Of a stretch of 64,000 nt of DNA, positions 41,446-51,320 are shown piece after piece. Origin of the DNA: Pseudocoprococcus catus (GTDB taxonomy: Bacteria > Bacillota > Clostridia > Lachnospirales > Lachnospiraceae); NCBI RefSeq assembly GCF_902381825.1, contig NZ_LR698973.1:2463243-2527242 (forward strand), written 5' to 3'. The notes under the pieces are model-generated. The model had not been told where the DNA came from, made no database searches, and saw only the letters and a program-made list of their open reading frames with translations. Position 1 is the first letter of the stretch; the number at the start of each line of letters is the position of its first letter. The position numbers and the translations under genes are program-made.

Positions 41446-42075
41446 CTAAAAAAATGGATTATACTGTTTCTCGTATCCAATGCTTGTCACACTGTCATGT
41501 CCCGGATATACCTGCACATCATCCGGCAGTACAAACAACTGCTCTTTCACAGAGCGAACAAGCTGTGACATACTTCCTGTCGGAAAATCTGTACGTCCGA
41601 TGGAACAATGGAACAGCGTATCACCGCTCATCAAAACCTTCTCTTCTGGGAAATAATAGCAGGCACCGCCCTTTGTATGGCCCGGTGTATACAGAACGAT
41701 CACATCCAGCCCTGCCAGCTTCAGATGCTCTCCGTCCTTCACATAGACATCGGCCTGTGTTGTATAAATCTGTCCGATCGAACCGCTGAGATTCAAGGAG
41801 GACTGCTTCAGAACATCCTCTTCTTCTTCATGGGCATAAACCGGAACATTGTATCTCTTCTTCAAATCATTTAATGCCATAATATGATCAAAATGACCAT
41901 GGGTTAAAAGAATTGCTTTCAGTGTACAGCCGTTTTCCTCGATCACATTGCTGATTCTCAATGCATTATCCGCAGGATCGACAAGGAGTGCCTCTTTGTT
42001 CTCTTTGTTGATAATGAGGTAGCAATTCGTCGCAACCATACCGAGTGTCATTGATTTAATCTCTATCTGACCCAT
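41446..42075 (-). CDS. MBL-fold metallo-hydrolase (glyoxalase II-like)
   Basis: A 209-residue metallo-beta-lactamase-fold protein. Metal motif LTHGHFDHI, then YTPGHTKGGACY, GDTLF and a final PGHDSVTSIGYEK. It resembles hydroxyacylglutathione hydrolase or YcbL-type thioesterases; the natural substrate is not evident. AGGAGCAGAGAA precedes the ATG. It follows rel by 18 bases, a conserved clostridial pairing. Confidence 0.88.
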   Translation of the reverse strand: MGQIEIKSMTLGMVATNCYLIINKENKEALLVDPADNALRISNVIEENGCTLKAILLTHGHFDHIMALNDLKKRYNVPVYAHEEEEDVLKQSSLNLSGSIGQIYTTQADVYVKDGEHLKLAGLDVIVLYTPGHTKGGACYYFPEEKVLMSGDTLFHCSIGRTDFPTGSMSQLVRSVKEQLFVLPDDVQVYPGHDSVTSIGYEKQYNPFF

Positions 42076-42093
42076 TTCTCTGCTCCTTATTCA

Positions 42094-44406
42094 TTAGCCA
42101 GTTGTTCTGGCGATATCATAAACGCAGTCCAGACTGCGCAGTTTGTCTATAATCTTATTTAAAGCATACTTGCCGCCAATATCAAAGCTGATATTGATGG
42201 TCGCTGTATTATTCTTGCCTGAACGGCTGGACATGGCTGTCACATTGATATCCCTCTCTGAGAATACCTGTGCGATCTGAATCAGCACACCGACTCCGTC
42301 ATGAACATAAACATTGAGTTCTGCCTTATACAGGCCGCCCTGGCCGTCAGCCGTGCTGTCCTGCCATTCTGCATCAATCAGGCGCTGTCTTTCTATCTCG
42401 GATAAATGCAGCATATTGACGCAGTCTGTACGATGAATGGACACACCTCTGCCTCTGGTAATAAAGCCAACGATCTCATCACCCGGTACAGGATTGCAGC
42501 ATTTTGAGAAACGGACAGCCACATCATCGATGCCTTTGACAATAATGCCGCTCTTGCTGCCTTTCTTATGCGGCTGTACGGCTGCAGAAGGTTTCTGCTT
42601 CATCTCAGTCATCTGTGTCAGAAGCTGCTTATCTGTCATCTCTTTTCGCTGCTTCTTCTGGTATTCCTCAAGCAGCTTGTTGATAACCTGGCCTTCCTTC
42701 AAACCGCCATGACCCACAGCAGCATTGACTGCATCCCAGTCCTTGAAACCATACTTGCGGATAACTTTCTCCATAAATTCCGGTTTCAGCAAATTACTGA
42801 GAATGATCTCTTTCGCTTTGCAGTAACGATTCAGCATATCCTTACCGCGGATAATATTCTCTTCCTTGAATTCCGTCTTGAACCACTGATTAATCTTATT
42901 CTTGGCCTGCGTACTCTTGACAATATTTAGCCAATCACGGCTTGGTCCCTTGGAATTGGCTGATGTCAGGACCTCAACACGGTCGCCGTTCTTGATCACA
43001 TAATCAATATTGACCAGCTTGCCGTTGACTCTCGCCCCCACCATCTTATTGCCGACCGCTGAATGAATACTGTAAGCGAAATCAATCGGTGTGGAACCTG
43101 TCGGCAGATTCTTGACGTCACCTGCCGGTGTAAAACAATAAACACTGTCTGCAAACAGATTCAAGTCGTTCTTCAAAAGGCTCATGAATTCCTTATTGTC
43201 CGACATATCTGTCTGCCATTCCAGAATCTGACGCAGCCATGTCAGCTTGGCTTCCTCACTGTCCTCTACATTCTTGGCATTCGGATCTTCCTTGTACTTC
43301 CAATGGGCTGCGATACCGTATTCAGCTGTTCTGTGCATGTCAAATGTACGGATCTGGATCTCAAAAGGCTGTCCGTTCGGACCGATCAGTGTTGTATGCA
43401 GGGACTGATACATATTCTGCTTCGGCATTGCAATATAATCTTTAAAACGACCCGGAATCGGCTTGTACATCTCATGAATAATACCAAGGGCCGCATAACA
43501 GTCCTTCACTGTATCCACAATAATACGCACCGCAAACAGATCATAGATCTCATCCAATGTCTTGTCCTGATTGACCATCTTCTTGTAAATGCTAAAGAAA
43601 TGCTTAACACGGCCATTCACCTGTGCCTTGATACCGCTCTGTGCCATATGCTGACTGACTTCTTCCACAATGGCATCTACAAAAGCCTGACGCTCACTGC
43701 GCTTCAGATTGATCTGTCTGGCCAGATCATAATACACTTCCGGTTCCAGGTATCTCAATGACAGATCATCCAGTTCAATCTTGATCTTGGAAATACCAAG
43801 TCTCTGGGCGATCGGTGCATAAATATCCATGGTCTCTCTGGCCTTTTCCTTCTGCTTGGCCGGTGTCATATACTTCAGTGTACGCATATTGTGCAGACGG
43901 TCTGCCAGCTTGATCAGGATAACTCGGATATCCTTCGCCATAGCCAGAAACATCTTACGAAGATTCTCTGCCTGAATCTCCACCTTATCCTTGGAATAGG
44001 ATAACTGTCCCAGCTTTGTTACACCGGATACGATCAGTGCGATCTCCGCGCTGAATTCTCTCGTGATATCCTCCTCCGTCATGATCGTGTCCTCAACCAC
44101 ATCATGAAGAAGTCCGCCGACAATGGTCTCCTTATCCAGCTCAAGATCCGCCAGGATCAGGGCTACACAGAGCGGATGAATAATATAAGGTTCTCCGGAC
44201 TTACGCAGCTGCCCCTTGTGCGCATTATTGGCAATATTATATGCCTTCTCGATCATACTGATATCATCTGAAGGATGATATTCCTTCACTTTATTGATCA
44301 GGCGCTGATACAGCACCTTCGGTGATTCGAAATCCTGTGTATGAATGAGCTCCTGCTCCTCAAATGGCTCTTCAGTGCCCATTACTTCTTTTTTATCGTC
44401 CTTCAT
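42094..44406 (-). CDS. rel: Bifunctional (p)ppGpp synthetase/hydrolase Rel
   Basis: A 770-residue stringent-response enzyme. Order: HD hydrolase domain (KGQLRKSGEPYIIHP, GLLHDVVEDT, HNMRTLKYM), synthetase domain (KDYIAMPKQNMYQSLHTTL, FEIQIRTFDMH), TGS domain (CFTPAGDVKNLPTGSTPIDFAYSIHS), a helical and zinc-finger-like region (RFSKCCNPVPGDEIVGF) and a C-terminal ACT domain. The HD motif is complete, so both activities are expected. It binds ribosomes to sense starvation. Preceded by apt, 22 bases upstream. Confidence 0.96.
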   Translation of the reverse strand: MKDDKKEVMGTEEPFEEQELIHTQDFESPKVLYQRLINKVKEYHPSDDISMIEKAYNIANNAHKGQLRKSGEPYIIHPLCVALILADLELDKETIVGGLLHDVVEDTIMTEEDITREFSAEIALIVSGVTKLGQLSYSKDKVEIQAENLRKMFLAMAKDIRVILIKLADRLHNMRTLKYMTPAKQKEKARETMDIYAPIAQRLGISKIKIELDDLSLRYLEPEVYYDLARQINLKRSERQAFVDAIVEEVSQHMAQSGIKAQVNGRVKHFFSIYKKMVNQDKTLDEIYDLFAVRIIVDTVKDCYAALGIIHEMYKPIPGRFKDYIAMPKQNMYQSLHTTLIGPNGQPFEIQIRTFDMHRTAEYGIAAHWKYKEDPNAKNVEDSEEAKLTWLRQILEWQTDMSDNKEFMSLLKNDLNLFADSVYCFTPAGDVKNLPTGSTPIDFAYSIHSAVGNKMVGARVNGKLVNIDYVIKNGDRVEVLTSANSKGPSRDWLNIVKSTQAKNKINQWFKTEFKEENIIRGKDMLNRYCKAKEIILSNLLKPEFMEKVIRKYGFKDWDAVNAAVGHGGLKEGQVINKLLEEYQKKQRKEMTDKQLLTQMTEMKQKPSAAVQPHKKGSKSGIIVKGIDDVAVRFSKCCNPVPGDEIVGFITRGRGVSIHRTDCVNMLHLSEIERQRLIDAEWQDSTADGQGGLYKAELNVYVHDGVGVLIQIAQVFSERDINVTAMSSRSGKNNTATINISFDIGGKYALNKIIDKLRSLDCVYDIARTTG

Positions 44407-44428
44407 ATTGCGTCATCCTCTTCTGTCA

Positions 44429-44953
44429 TTATTTACCTTCGTAGATAATCGCTGAATCAATATCATAGCCGCTCAGTCTCTCGCGGCCCTTCAGTCCTGC
44501 CAGCTCCATGAGGAAAACAATCTTGACGACTTCTCCGCCAAGTTCTTCCACCATCTTGATAATGGCTTCTGTTGTGCCGCCTGTGGCAATTAAGTCATCG
44601 ATAATAACAACCTTCTGTCCAGGCTGAATTGCGTCTTTATGTATCTCAATAGTCGCAGTGCCGTACTCAAGATCATATGTCTGGCTGATCGTTGCTCTCG
44701 GCAGCTTGCCTTTCTTTCTGACCGGCACAAAAGCCTTATGCATATTGTAGGCAATGGGTACACCAAAAATAAAGCCTCGGGATTCCGGACCGAGAACAAC
44801 ATCGAAATCAACACCTTCCAACTTCTCCTGCATCTGGTCGATGGCCAAGTGAAGTCCCTCCGCATCCTGCAAAACACTGGTAACATCTCTGAAAATGATT
44901 CCCTTCTCAGGGAAATCAGGAATACTTTTGACATATTCTTCTAATTTTTTCAT
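44429..44953 (-). CDS. apt: Adenine phosphoribosyltransferase
   Basis: A 174-residue salvage enzyme making AMP from adenine and PRPP. Marks: IPDFPEKGIIFRDVTSVL, the GPESRGFIFGVPIAY region, and the PRPP-binding VVIIDDLIATGGTTEA. The start at 44953 gives the standard length; the open frame reaches 45028 but the extra residues are not family-like. AAGGAG lies 12 bases upstream. It competes with the adenine deaminase of the purine operon for the same base. Confidence 0.95.
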   Translation of the reverse strand: MKKLEEYVKSIPDFPEKGIIFRDVTSVLQDAEGLHLAIDQMQEKLEGVDFDVVLGPESRGFIFGVPIAYNMHKAFVPVRKKGKLPRATISQTYDLEYGTATIEIHKDAIQPGQKVVIIDDLIATGGTTEAIIKMVEELGGEVVKIVFLMELAGLKGRERLSGYDIDSAIIYEGK

Positions 44954-45005
44954 AAGACTCACTGCTCCTTCTATATGAATATTTGTCTTCTCAAATTCAT
45001 CGCAG

Positions 45006-45024
45006 CTGCCCGAACCTTGGGCAG
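45006..45024 (-). promoter_or_regulatory. Hairpin in the recJ-apt spacer
   Basis: CTGCCC (45006-45011) pairs with GGGCAG (45019-45024) in the spacer before apt. It is without a T run and may modulate read-through. Confidence 0.3.
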
Positions 45025-45058
45025 TCACGTATAAATTTAATTATAACAATAAATGATT

Positions 45059-47152
45059 CTATTGAAAAGCCCCGAAATCGACAAAATACGTCCTGTACCA
45101 CATTGAATCCATCAATTTAGCTGTTTTTTCCGGGATCATTTCATAATGAAGATACGGTCCTGCCGTTTCAACCCGCATAAGTCCCAGTTCTTCAAAGACA
45201 TACAGTGCCTGCATCAGCATAAATATATGTTCCTCCGCTGAATGTATGCTGTCAAATGGGATATCTTCCATCATAAAACTGCCTTCGGTCTCATTCCCCT
45301 GTTTCTTCATCTGCATCCGAAGGAAACGAAAAACTTGACTGCACACTGACTTATCCAGCTTGTCCCTGGCATCACAATACAGCCTGTAATCATCCGTCAC
45401 ATGTCTTAATGCAAAAATATGCTGAAGTTTTTCCAGGTTGTCATCCTGAGCAATCCGGACATCCTTCAGAATCATCTGAGGATACTGTCTGTCCATATAA
45501 TAATTTATATCCAGATTTCCGGCAATTGATACCTCCATGCCGGCTGTATAGTAATCCGCCATGATGCTTCGGCGAAATCCCACTGTATTCAGACTGCGTC
45601 TCTGATCCATCACCGTCATTCTCAGTGTCGCCCGGTCTGCACCGATTTTTCTGACTTCACCCAGCTGTCCGGAAATTTCCGCCAGAGGCTCCGGCATATC
45701 CTGACCAAAGGGTTCCATTCTCTGGATCAATTCAATCAGTTCTATGGTTACTTCTGACGGCTGAAGCTTTAATTCCGGCCGCTGGACAGGTATCAGCATC
45801 TGGCTGTCCATATGCATTTTTGCATATTCATTCAGTCGTCTGGACAATTCCGGTACATTTTCTGCCTTCAATGACATTCCTGCTGCTGCTGCATGCCCTC
45901 CGAATTTAATCATCAGATCACTGCACGTACAAAGGGCTTCAAAAAGATTGAATCCGTCTATACTTCTGGCAGAACCTGTTGCCACGCCATTTTCTATAGA
46001 CAGCAAAATATTCGGCCGATAAAACATATCTTTAATCCGGGATGAAACAATACCAATGACCCCATGATGCCATCCTTCGCCGGCTACCACCATCACCCGG
46101 CTGTTTCTGATTGCATCAGATGCCTCGATCCGGTCTGTCACCTGTTTTAAAATCATCTGCTCCGTTTCCTTGCGATGACTGTTCTCCACCTCCAGCTCAG
46201 CTGCAATTGCTGCTGCCTCCTCTTCATCTCTCGTCGTAAACAGACGAACGCCTCTTTTGGCATCCCCCATACGCCCACCGGCATTCAGCCTTGGGGCAAG
46301 CCCGAAACCGATAAATCCACTGGTTATCTTGCGCTTAAAGTCATATCCGGCACTTTCCAGCAATTTGCCAAGCCCCATATTGGCAGGGTGTTTCATCCGC
46401 TTAAATCCTTCACTGACAATGATCCGGTTTTCATCATACAATGGTACGATATCTGCCACTGTGCCGACAGCCGCAAGCTCCAGGTATTCTGTAATATCCG
46501 TCTGATCATTTCTGTAAGCTTTCAGCCCCTGTACCAGTTTATAGGCCACACCGCATCCCGCCAGATAAAGGAAGGGATAGCTTTCTCCCGGCTGTTTTGC
46601 ATCCACAACAGCCACAGCCTCCGGCAGCTTCTCCTGGCATTCATGATGATCCGTAATAACCACATCCATCGCCAATGATTTTGCCAACTGACACTCTTTG
46701 ACAGCAGAAATCCCGGTATCCACTGTCACCATCAGCTTTGTTCCCGTCTCTGCCAGCATGCGCACAGCATTTTCATTCAGTCCATATCCCTCAGTCATGC
46801 GGTCCGGCAGATAATAATTCACGTCTGCACCGGCTTTACTCAGGTATAAATATAAAATACTGGTGGCTGTAATACCATCCACATCATAATCTCCATAAAT
46901 TGTTATCTTCTCATGGGCATCCATGGCCTGGCTGATCCGGCAGACTGCTGCCTCCATTCCCTTCATTAGGAATGGATCGTACATATTCTTTTCTGAAGGA
47001 TAAAGGAACCGCTGTGCCTCTTCTTTATTATGCACACCTCTGGCCGCCAGTAACCCGGCAAACACCTCCGGATACCCGGTCTCTGCTGCCAGCTGCTTCA
47101 CACCGGCACTTTCCTGCTTTATAAACTCCCATCTGTAACTCTCCGGAACCAA
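45059..47152 (-). CDS. recJ: Single-stranded-DNA-specific exonuclease RecJ
   Basis: A 697-residue DHH/DHHA1-family nuclease that degrades single strands 5' to 3' in recombination and repair. Motifs: IYGDYDVDGITATS, VDTGIS, VITDHHE, GFGLAPRLNAGGRMG and the DHHA1 signature KFGGHAAAAGMSL. The C-terminal extension is typical for Clostridia. The start is a TTG at 47152, five bases after AGAGAGGTG. It stands downstream of the repeat-laden 47153-47601 spacer. Confidence 0.93.
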   Translation of the reverse strand: MVPESYRWEFIKQESAGVKQLAAETGYPEVFAGLLAARGVHNKEEAQRFLYPSEKNMYDPFLMKGMEAAVCRISQAMDAHEKITIYGDYDVDGITATSILYLYLSKAGADVNYYLPDRMTEGYGLNENAVRMLAETGTKLMVTVDTGISAVKECQLAKSLAMDVVITDHHECQEKLPEAVAVVDAKQPGESYPFLYLAGCGVAYKLVQGLKAYRNDQTDITEYLELAAVGTVADIVPLYDENRIIVSEGFKRMKHPANMGLGKLLESAGYDFKRKITSGFIGFGLAPRLNAGGRMGDAKRGVRLFTTRDEEEAAAIAAELEVENSHRKETEQMILKQVTDRIEASDAIRNSRVMVVAGEGWHHGVIGIVSSRIKDMFYRPNILLSIENGVATGSARSIDGFNLFEALCTCSDLMIKFGGHAAAAGMSLKAENVPELSRRLNEYAKMHMDSQMLIPVQRPELKLQPSEVTIELIELIQRMEPFGQDMPEPLAEISGQLGEVRKIGADRATLRMTVMDQRRSLNTVGFRRSIMADYYTAGMEVSIAGNLDINYYMDRQYPQMILKDVRIAQDDNLEKLQHIFALRHVTDDYRLYCDARDKLDKSVCSQVFRFLRMQMKKQGNETEGSFMMEDIPFDSIHSAEEHIFMLMQALYVFEELGLMRVETAGPYLHYEMIPEKTAKLMDSMWYRTYFVDFGAFQ

Positions 47153-47199
47153 AAAAACACCTCTCTTCTGCCGACGGCAATTGCTCTGTTATTTTTAGA

Positions 47200-47339
47200 G
47201 AGCGCAGCAATCAGCAGATACCCAGCAGGCACACTTGCGTTGCCCAGCGCTAGCAACGGTACATAAGGTGGTAAAAAACACCACCTAAGTACCGGCTGCG
47301 CCGGAAGCACCTGCTGGGTATCTGCTGATTGCTGCGCTC
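47200..47339. repeat. Structured-repeat copy B: 82-nt core on a 30-bp perfect stem
   Basis: The arms 47200-47229 and 47310-47339 are perfect reverse complements over 30 bases (they start GAGCGCAGCAATCAGCAG). They meet exactly at an 82-nt core (47229-47310, plus orientation). The core pairs GGTGGT with ACCACC around an A-rich loop, and keeps the conserved GCAACGGTAC and CCTAAGTACCGGC. The stem sequence is unrelated to that of copy A. Confidence 0.9.
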
Positions 47340-47437
47340 ATCCAAGTAAATGTGCAATTGCCTGGTCTTCAAATTAATACTCAATAATCTCTCAATCGCC
47401 AGTTTCCTCAAGCACCAAAATAAATATATTATATTAA

Positions 47438-47482
47438 GGCACCTTATGTACCGCTGCCAGTGTCAGGCAGTGCGAACGTGCC
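47438..47482 (-). repeat. Truncated structured-repeat copy C
   Basis: On the minus strand this matches the first 45 or so bases of the core: GGCACGTTCGCACTGCC, then GGCAGCGGTACATAAGG. The second half of the core and both long arms are missing. It lies 100 bases from copy B in the opposite orientation. Confidence 0.75.
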
Positions 47483-47563
47483 TGCTTTGAATCGCCGATT
47501 TGATACATGATTCAAAAAGCAACGCATTGCCCAATCAGCAGTCAATAATCTAATCAGAAAAGA

Positions 47564-47588
47564 CTGCCGCAGTGCAGCAGTCCTTTCA
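47564..47588 (-). terminator. secDF terminator
   Basis: On the minus strand GACTGCTGCA pairs with the GCGGCAGTC arm around a few bases and is followed by TTTTC. Confidence 0.7.
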
Positions 47589-47601
47589 TAAAGAAATATA
47601 T

Positions 47602-49773
47602 TTATTTTTTCTTGCCTTTCATAACAGCCCAGATCGTACCTGAAATGAATACTGATGAAAATGTACCTGCAATGATACCGGCCATCATCGGCAATGCAAA
47701 TTCTTTGATAGAAGTTACGCCCATGATGTAGATCAGTAATACCATGATCAATGTTGTCAGAGAAGTATTGATACTTCTGGACAATGTCTGGCTGATACTT
47801 GTGTTGACAATTTCTTCTGTTGTTGCCTTCAGCATTGTATGTGAGTTTTCACGGACACGGTCATATACAACGATGGTTGCATTGATAGAGTAACCAACGA
47901 TTGTCAGCATACAAGCAATAAATGTTGTACCTACAGGGATTCTTGCAATTGAGTATACCGCAAGAACGACCAGTACATCATGAAGCAATGCGATAATCGC
48001 ACCTGCACCAAACTTGATATCTCTGAATCGAACCCAGATATAGATCATGATAAAGACACCTGCGATAATGACGGAAAGGATCGCGTTTGTACGCATCTCA
48101 CCGCTGATTGTACCGCTGATATTCTCTTCAGTGATATCAGACTGTTCAAGAGCGTACTTCTCCATTAAGGCGTCCTTAACAGCTGCACGGTGCTCAGAAT
48201 CAAGAACAGGCGTCTTGATAACGATTTCAGGTGAACCGGATACATTCTGGAACTGAATATCAGTTGTACCTGCTTCACTTTCAAAGAGTTTTCTTAAATC
48301 ATCTTCATCAGAACCAGGGACTTCAAGATAATCCTTGAAATTGACAGTCATGGCTGTACCGCCTGTAAAGTCCAGACTGTAATTCAGCGCTTTATTGCCT
48401 GCAGAAGCATGAACACCCATGCTGACGAAACCTGCACAGATACAGATCACGGCGATCACATAAGTGATCTTCTTCATGCCGCAGAAGTTCTTAACCTTTG
48501 CTTCCTTCTGTTTACCATAGAATTTGGCATCTTTAAAACCGATACCATATAATGCCATCAGCACGAATCGTGTAATAGCAAGGGCTGTAAACATGGAAAG
48601 CACAATACCAAGGGCCAGTGTAATGGCAAAACCTTTGATTGTACCTGTACCTTTGAGATACAGAACTGCTGCTGCAATTAATGTTGTGATATTACCATCG
48701 ATAACGGCTGAAAGTGCCTTGCCGAAACCAATCTTGATGGCTTCACGCACATTCTTGCCTGCTGCGATTTCTTCTCTAATTCGCGTAAAGATAATGACAT
48801 TGGCATCCACCGCCATACCGACGGAAAGGATGATACCGGCAATACCAGGCAGTGTCAGTGTCACATCCAGACCATTCAGGAAGCAGAGCATTGCTGCCAC
48901 ATAAAGAAGCAGTGCAAGGGCTGCTGCCACACCAGGAATCCAATACACAACGATCATAAACAGCATAACGACCACAAGACCGATGGCACCTGCCATCAAA
49001 CTTGTCTTAACCGCTTCATCACCTAACTTGGCGCTGACAACTTTGGAACTGATCTCATTCAGCTGGAGCTTCAGAACACCGGCACGAATAGTGGTGGCCA
49101 GAGAATTCACATCATCATAAGTAAAATTGCCTTCGATGACACACTGACCATTTGTGATTGCCTGATTAACAGTCGGATAGCTGATGATCTTGCCGTCATA
49201 AATGATGTAGATCGGTTTGCCGATATTTCTTGCTGTTGCTTCTGCAAAAGCTTTGGCACCTTCGTCTGTAAACATCAGAGAAACCACGTACTGTGTGTTG
49301 CCATAGCTATCTTTCTGGGATGTAGCCTGAGCACTCTTGATGCCTTCGCCGCCCACAACTTCACAGTAACCATCTAATACTTCCTTGCCTGTTGCCGCAT
49401 CGGACTTTGCTTCACAGAAACTGATAGAACCGGGATTGCCCAGTTCAGAGAGAATCTTCTCTGCATCATAAACACCAGGAATATCAACGTTGACACGGTT
49501 TGTGCCTTCCTGATAAACTTCTGCTTCTGTACTCCATGCCTCTACTCTCTGCTGAAGCTTGTAAACGGTATCGTTCATATCTTCAGAGGATGGATTGTCT
49601 TCGTCTGCTTCGTAGGTGATATTGACACCACCTGCCAGGTCAAGACCAAGCTTAATGTTTTTGGCTGTACCGATATGATCCTTGCCATATCCGTATGCAG
49701 ATACATAACCGCAGGCTGCGATCATCAGAACAACCACGATCAGCACAAGCCAGCTTTTCTTCTTACTCTTCAT
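47602..49773 (-). CDS. secDF: Fused protein translocase subunit SecDF
   Basis: About 723 residues with twelve membrane segments, SecD and SecF being one chain as in many Firmicutes. The SecD half has LGLDLAGGVNITYE, the periplasmic-type P1 domain and GMAVDANVIIFTRIREE. The SecF half has YSLDFTGGTAM and YSINATIVVYDRVREN. It uses the proton gradient to help pull preproteins through SecYEG. The start at 49773 has AAGGAG upstream and is four bases after the SCIFF maturase stop. Confidence 0.94.
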   Translation of the reverse strand: MKSKKKSWLVLIVVVLMIAACGYVSAYGYGKDHIGTAKNIKLGLDLAGGVNITYEADEDNPSSEDMNDTVYKLQQRVEAWSTEAEVYQEGTNRVNVDIPGVYDAEKILSELGNPGSISFCEAKSDAATGKEVLDGYCEVVGGEGIKSAQATSQKDSYGNTQYVVSLMFTDEGAKAFAEATARNIGKPIYIIYDGKIISYPTVNQAITNGQCVIEGNFTYDDVNSLATTIRAGVLKLQLNEISSKVVSAKLGDEAVKTSLMAGAIGLVVVMLFMIVVYWIPGVAAALALLLYVAAMLCFLNGLDVTLTLPGIAGIILSVGMAVDANVIIFTRIREEIAAGKNVREAIKIGFGKALSAVIDGNITTLIAAAVLYLKGTGTIKGFAITLALGIVLSMFTALAITRFVLMALYGIGFKDAKFYGKQKEAKVKNFCGMKKITYVIAVICICAGFVSMGVHASAGNKALNYSLDFTGGTAMTVNFKDYLEVPGSDEDDLRKLFESEAGTTDIQFQNVSGSPEIVIKTPVLDSEHRAAVKDALMEKYALEQSDITEENISGTISGEMRTNAILSVIIAGVFIMIYIWVRFRDIKFGAGAIIALLHDVLVVLAVYSIARIPVGTTFIACMLTIVGYSINATIVVYDRVRENSHTMLKATTEEIVNTSISQTLSRSINTSLTTLIMVLLIYIMGVTSIKEFALPMMAGIIAGTFSSVFISGTIWAVMKGKKK

Positions 49774-49777
49774 GCCT

Positions 49778-51142
49778 TTATTCTCCTTTTTCATCTGCCG
49801 CAGCAGCTTTAATCATAATTGCACATTCCACTCTCTTACGCATCAGTTCACATCCCACATCATACGCATCTGTGATCGAATGATGGAAATTCCATGAGTT
49901 GGCAGCACAACCGCCGCTACAGTAGAATTTTGCGAAACAATTCGTGCATTTATCCTTGGCATAAATATTGCAAAGCTTGAATTCGTCGCGAATATCTGTC
50001 TTGACAACACCATCCCAGACATTACCCATCAGGAATTCATCCTGACCGACAAACTGGTGACATGGATATAAATCCCCCCATGGTGTCACAGCAAGATATT
50101 CTGTACCCGAACCACATCCTGATAAACGTTTGGCAACGCATGGACCGCCTTCCAGATCAATCATAAAATGGAAGAAATTGAAATGTTTGCCTGCACGGTC
50201 TCTCTTCACGATTTCCTTCGCCAGCAGATCATACTGCTCGCAAAGTTCCGGAAGATCTTCCTCCTGAATTGCATATGGCTCAGATGCAGGTGCAACAACA
50301 GGCTCAACAGAAATCTGCTTAAATCCTTTATCCGCAAGGCTCAGCACGTCTGCCGCAAAATCTTTATTGAAATGCGTAAATGTACCTCTGACATAATAAT
50401 TCGTCTGATGTCTGCTCTCGGCAAACTTCTCGAACTTCGGCATGATCAGATCATAGCTGCCGCTGCCGTTGCGGAACGGACGCATATTGTCATGGACTTC
50501 CTTACGTCCATCCACACTCAGAACAACATTCGCCATTTCTTTATTGCAGAATTCCATGATCTCATCATTCAGCAGGACACCATTCGTCGTCAGCGTGAAT
50601 CTAAAATTCTTGTCATGAATCTTCTCCTGCTCACGGCCATACTCAACGAGACGTTTAACCACATCCCAGTTCATCAAAGGCTCGCCGCCGAAGAAATCCA
50701 CTTCCAGATTCCGCCTGTTGCCTGAATTGGCGATCAGGAAATCCAGTGCCTGCTTGCCAACTTCATAGCTCATGATAGCACGTCGGCCGTGATACTCGCC
50801 TTCTTCTGCAAAACAATAGCGACAGGCAAGATTACAGTCATGGGCGATATGCAGACATAACGCTTTGACAACTGTCTTTCTCTTCTTAAAATCAATAATA
50901 TAATCTTTATAAATATCTTCTGTAAAAAGACTTTCTTCTTTAATTAAAGTCTCAATCTCTTCAAATGCTTCTTCCATATCTTCCTTTGGATACTTGGACG
51001 CAAGCATATCCATGATCTCGGACTTCTCATGGCCTTCATATAACTCAATAATATCATAAACAACATCGTCAACCACATGAATGGCACCGCTGTTGATATC
51101 CATGACTATATTGTAACCATTACTCTTATACTGGTGAATCAC
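49778..51142 (-). CDS. scfB: SCIFF peptide maturase, radical SAM/SPASM enzyme
   Basis: A 454-residue enzyme that installs sulfur-to-carbon (thioether) crosslinks in the SCIFF peptide. The N-terminal peptide-recognition part (YKSNGYNIVMDINSGAIHVV) precedes the radical SAM barrel with Cys103, Cys107 and Cys110 (DCNLACRYCFAEEG). A SPASM domain follows, rich in Cys (YPCHQFVG, CTNCFAKFYCSGGC). The start is a GTG twelve bases after AGGAG. The precursor gene is 178 bases upstream, behind a hairpin. Family known; the product's role in the cell is still unclear. Confidence 0.95.
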   Translation of the reverse strand: MIHQYKSNGYNIVMDINSGAIHVVDDVVYDIIELYEGHEKSEIMDMLASKYPKEDMEEAFEEIETLIKEESLFTEDIYKDYIIDFKKRKTVVKALCLHIAHDCNLACRYCFAEEGEYHGRRAIMSYEVGKQALDFLIANSGNRRNLEVDFFGGEPLMNWDVVKRLVEYGREQEKIHDKNFRFTLTTNGVLLNDEIMEFCNKEMANVVLSVDGRKEVHDNMRPFRNGSGSYDLIMPKFEKFAESRHQTNYYVRGTFTHFNKDFAADVLSLADKGFKQISVEPVVAPASEPYAIQEEDLPELCEQYDLLAKEIVKRDRAGKHFNFFHFMIDLEGGPCVAKRLSGCGSGTEYLAVTPWGDLYPCHQFVGQDEFLMGNVWDGVVKTDIRDEFKLCNIYAKDKCTNCFAKFYCSGGCAANSWNFHHSITDAYDVGCELMRKRVECAIMIKAAAADEKGE

Positions 51143-51251
51143 TTACATTCTCCTAACTCTCTTATTCTACTTTATAACTTTGCAGCTGCCCGGAATCAGC
51201 TGTCATAAATTTCTGACCCCGAATAGTCAAAACACTCCTTCAACATGAACA

Positions 51252-51283
51252 AGCAGCGATTTAGAAAACCCTAAACCGCTGCT
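51252..51283 (-). promoter_or_regulatory. Hairpin between SCIFF precursor and maturase genes
   Basis: AGCAGCGATTTAG (51252-51264) pairs with CTAAACCGCTGCT (51271-51283), one mismatch, six-base loop. No strong T run follows, so it is more likely an attenuator or 3' stabiliser that keeps peptide above enzyme levels. Confidence 0.5.
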
Positions 51284-51320
51284 CATAATATTGGCTGAAT
51301 CAATCAGCAATCAGGTCTGA

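Noticed and set aside
44954..45028. Longer N-terminus for adenine phosphoribosyltransferase
   Set aside because: The added residues are unlike the family, and the ATG at 44953 gives the standard length.
47200..47482. CRISPR array or integron attachment sites in the secDF-recJ spacer
   Set aside because: There are no regularly spaced direct repeats with spacers, and no integrase or cas gene nearby.
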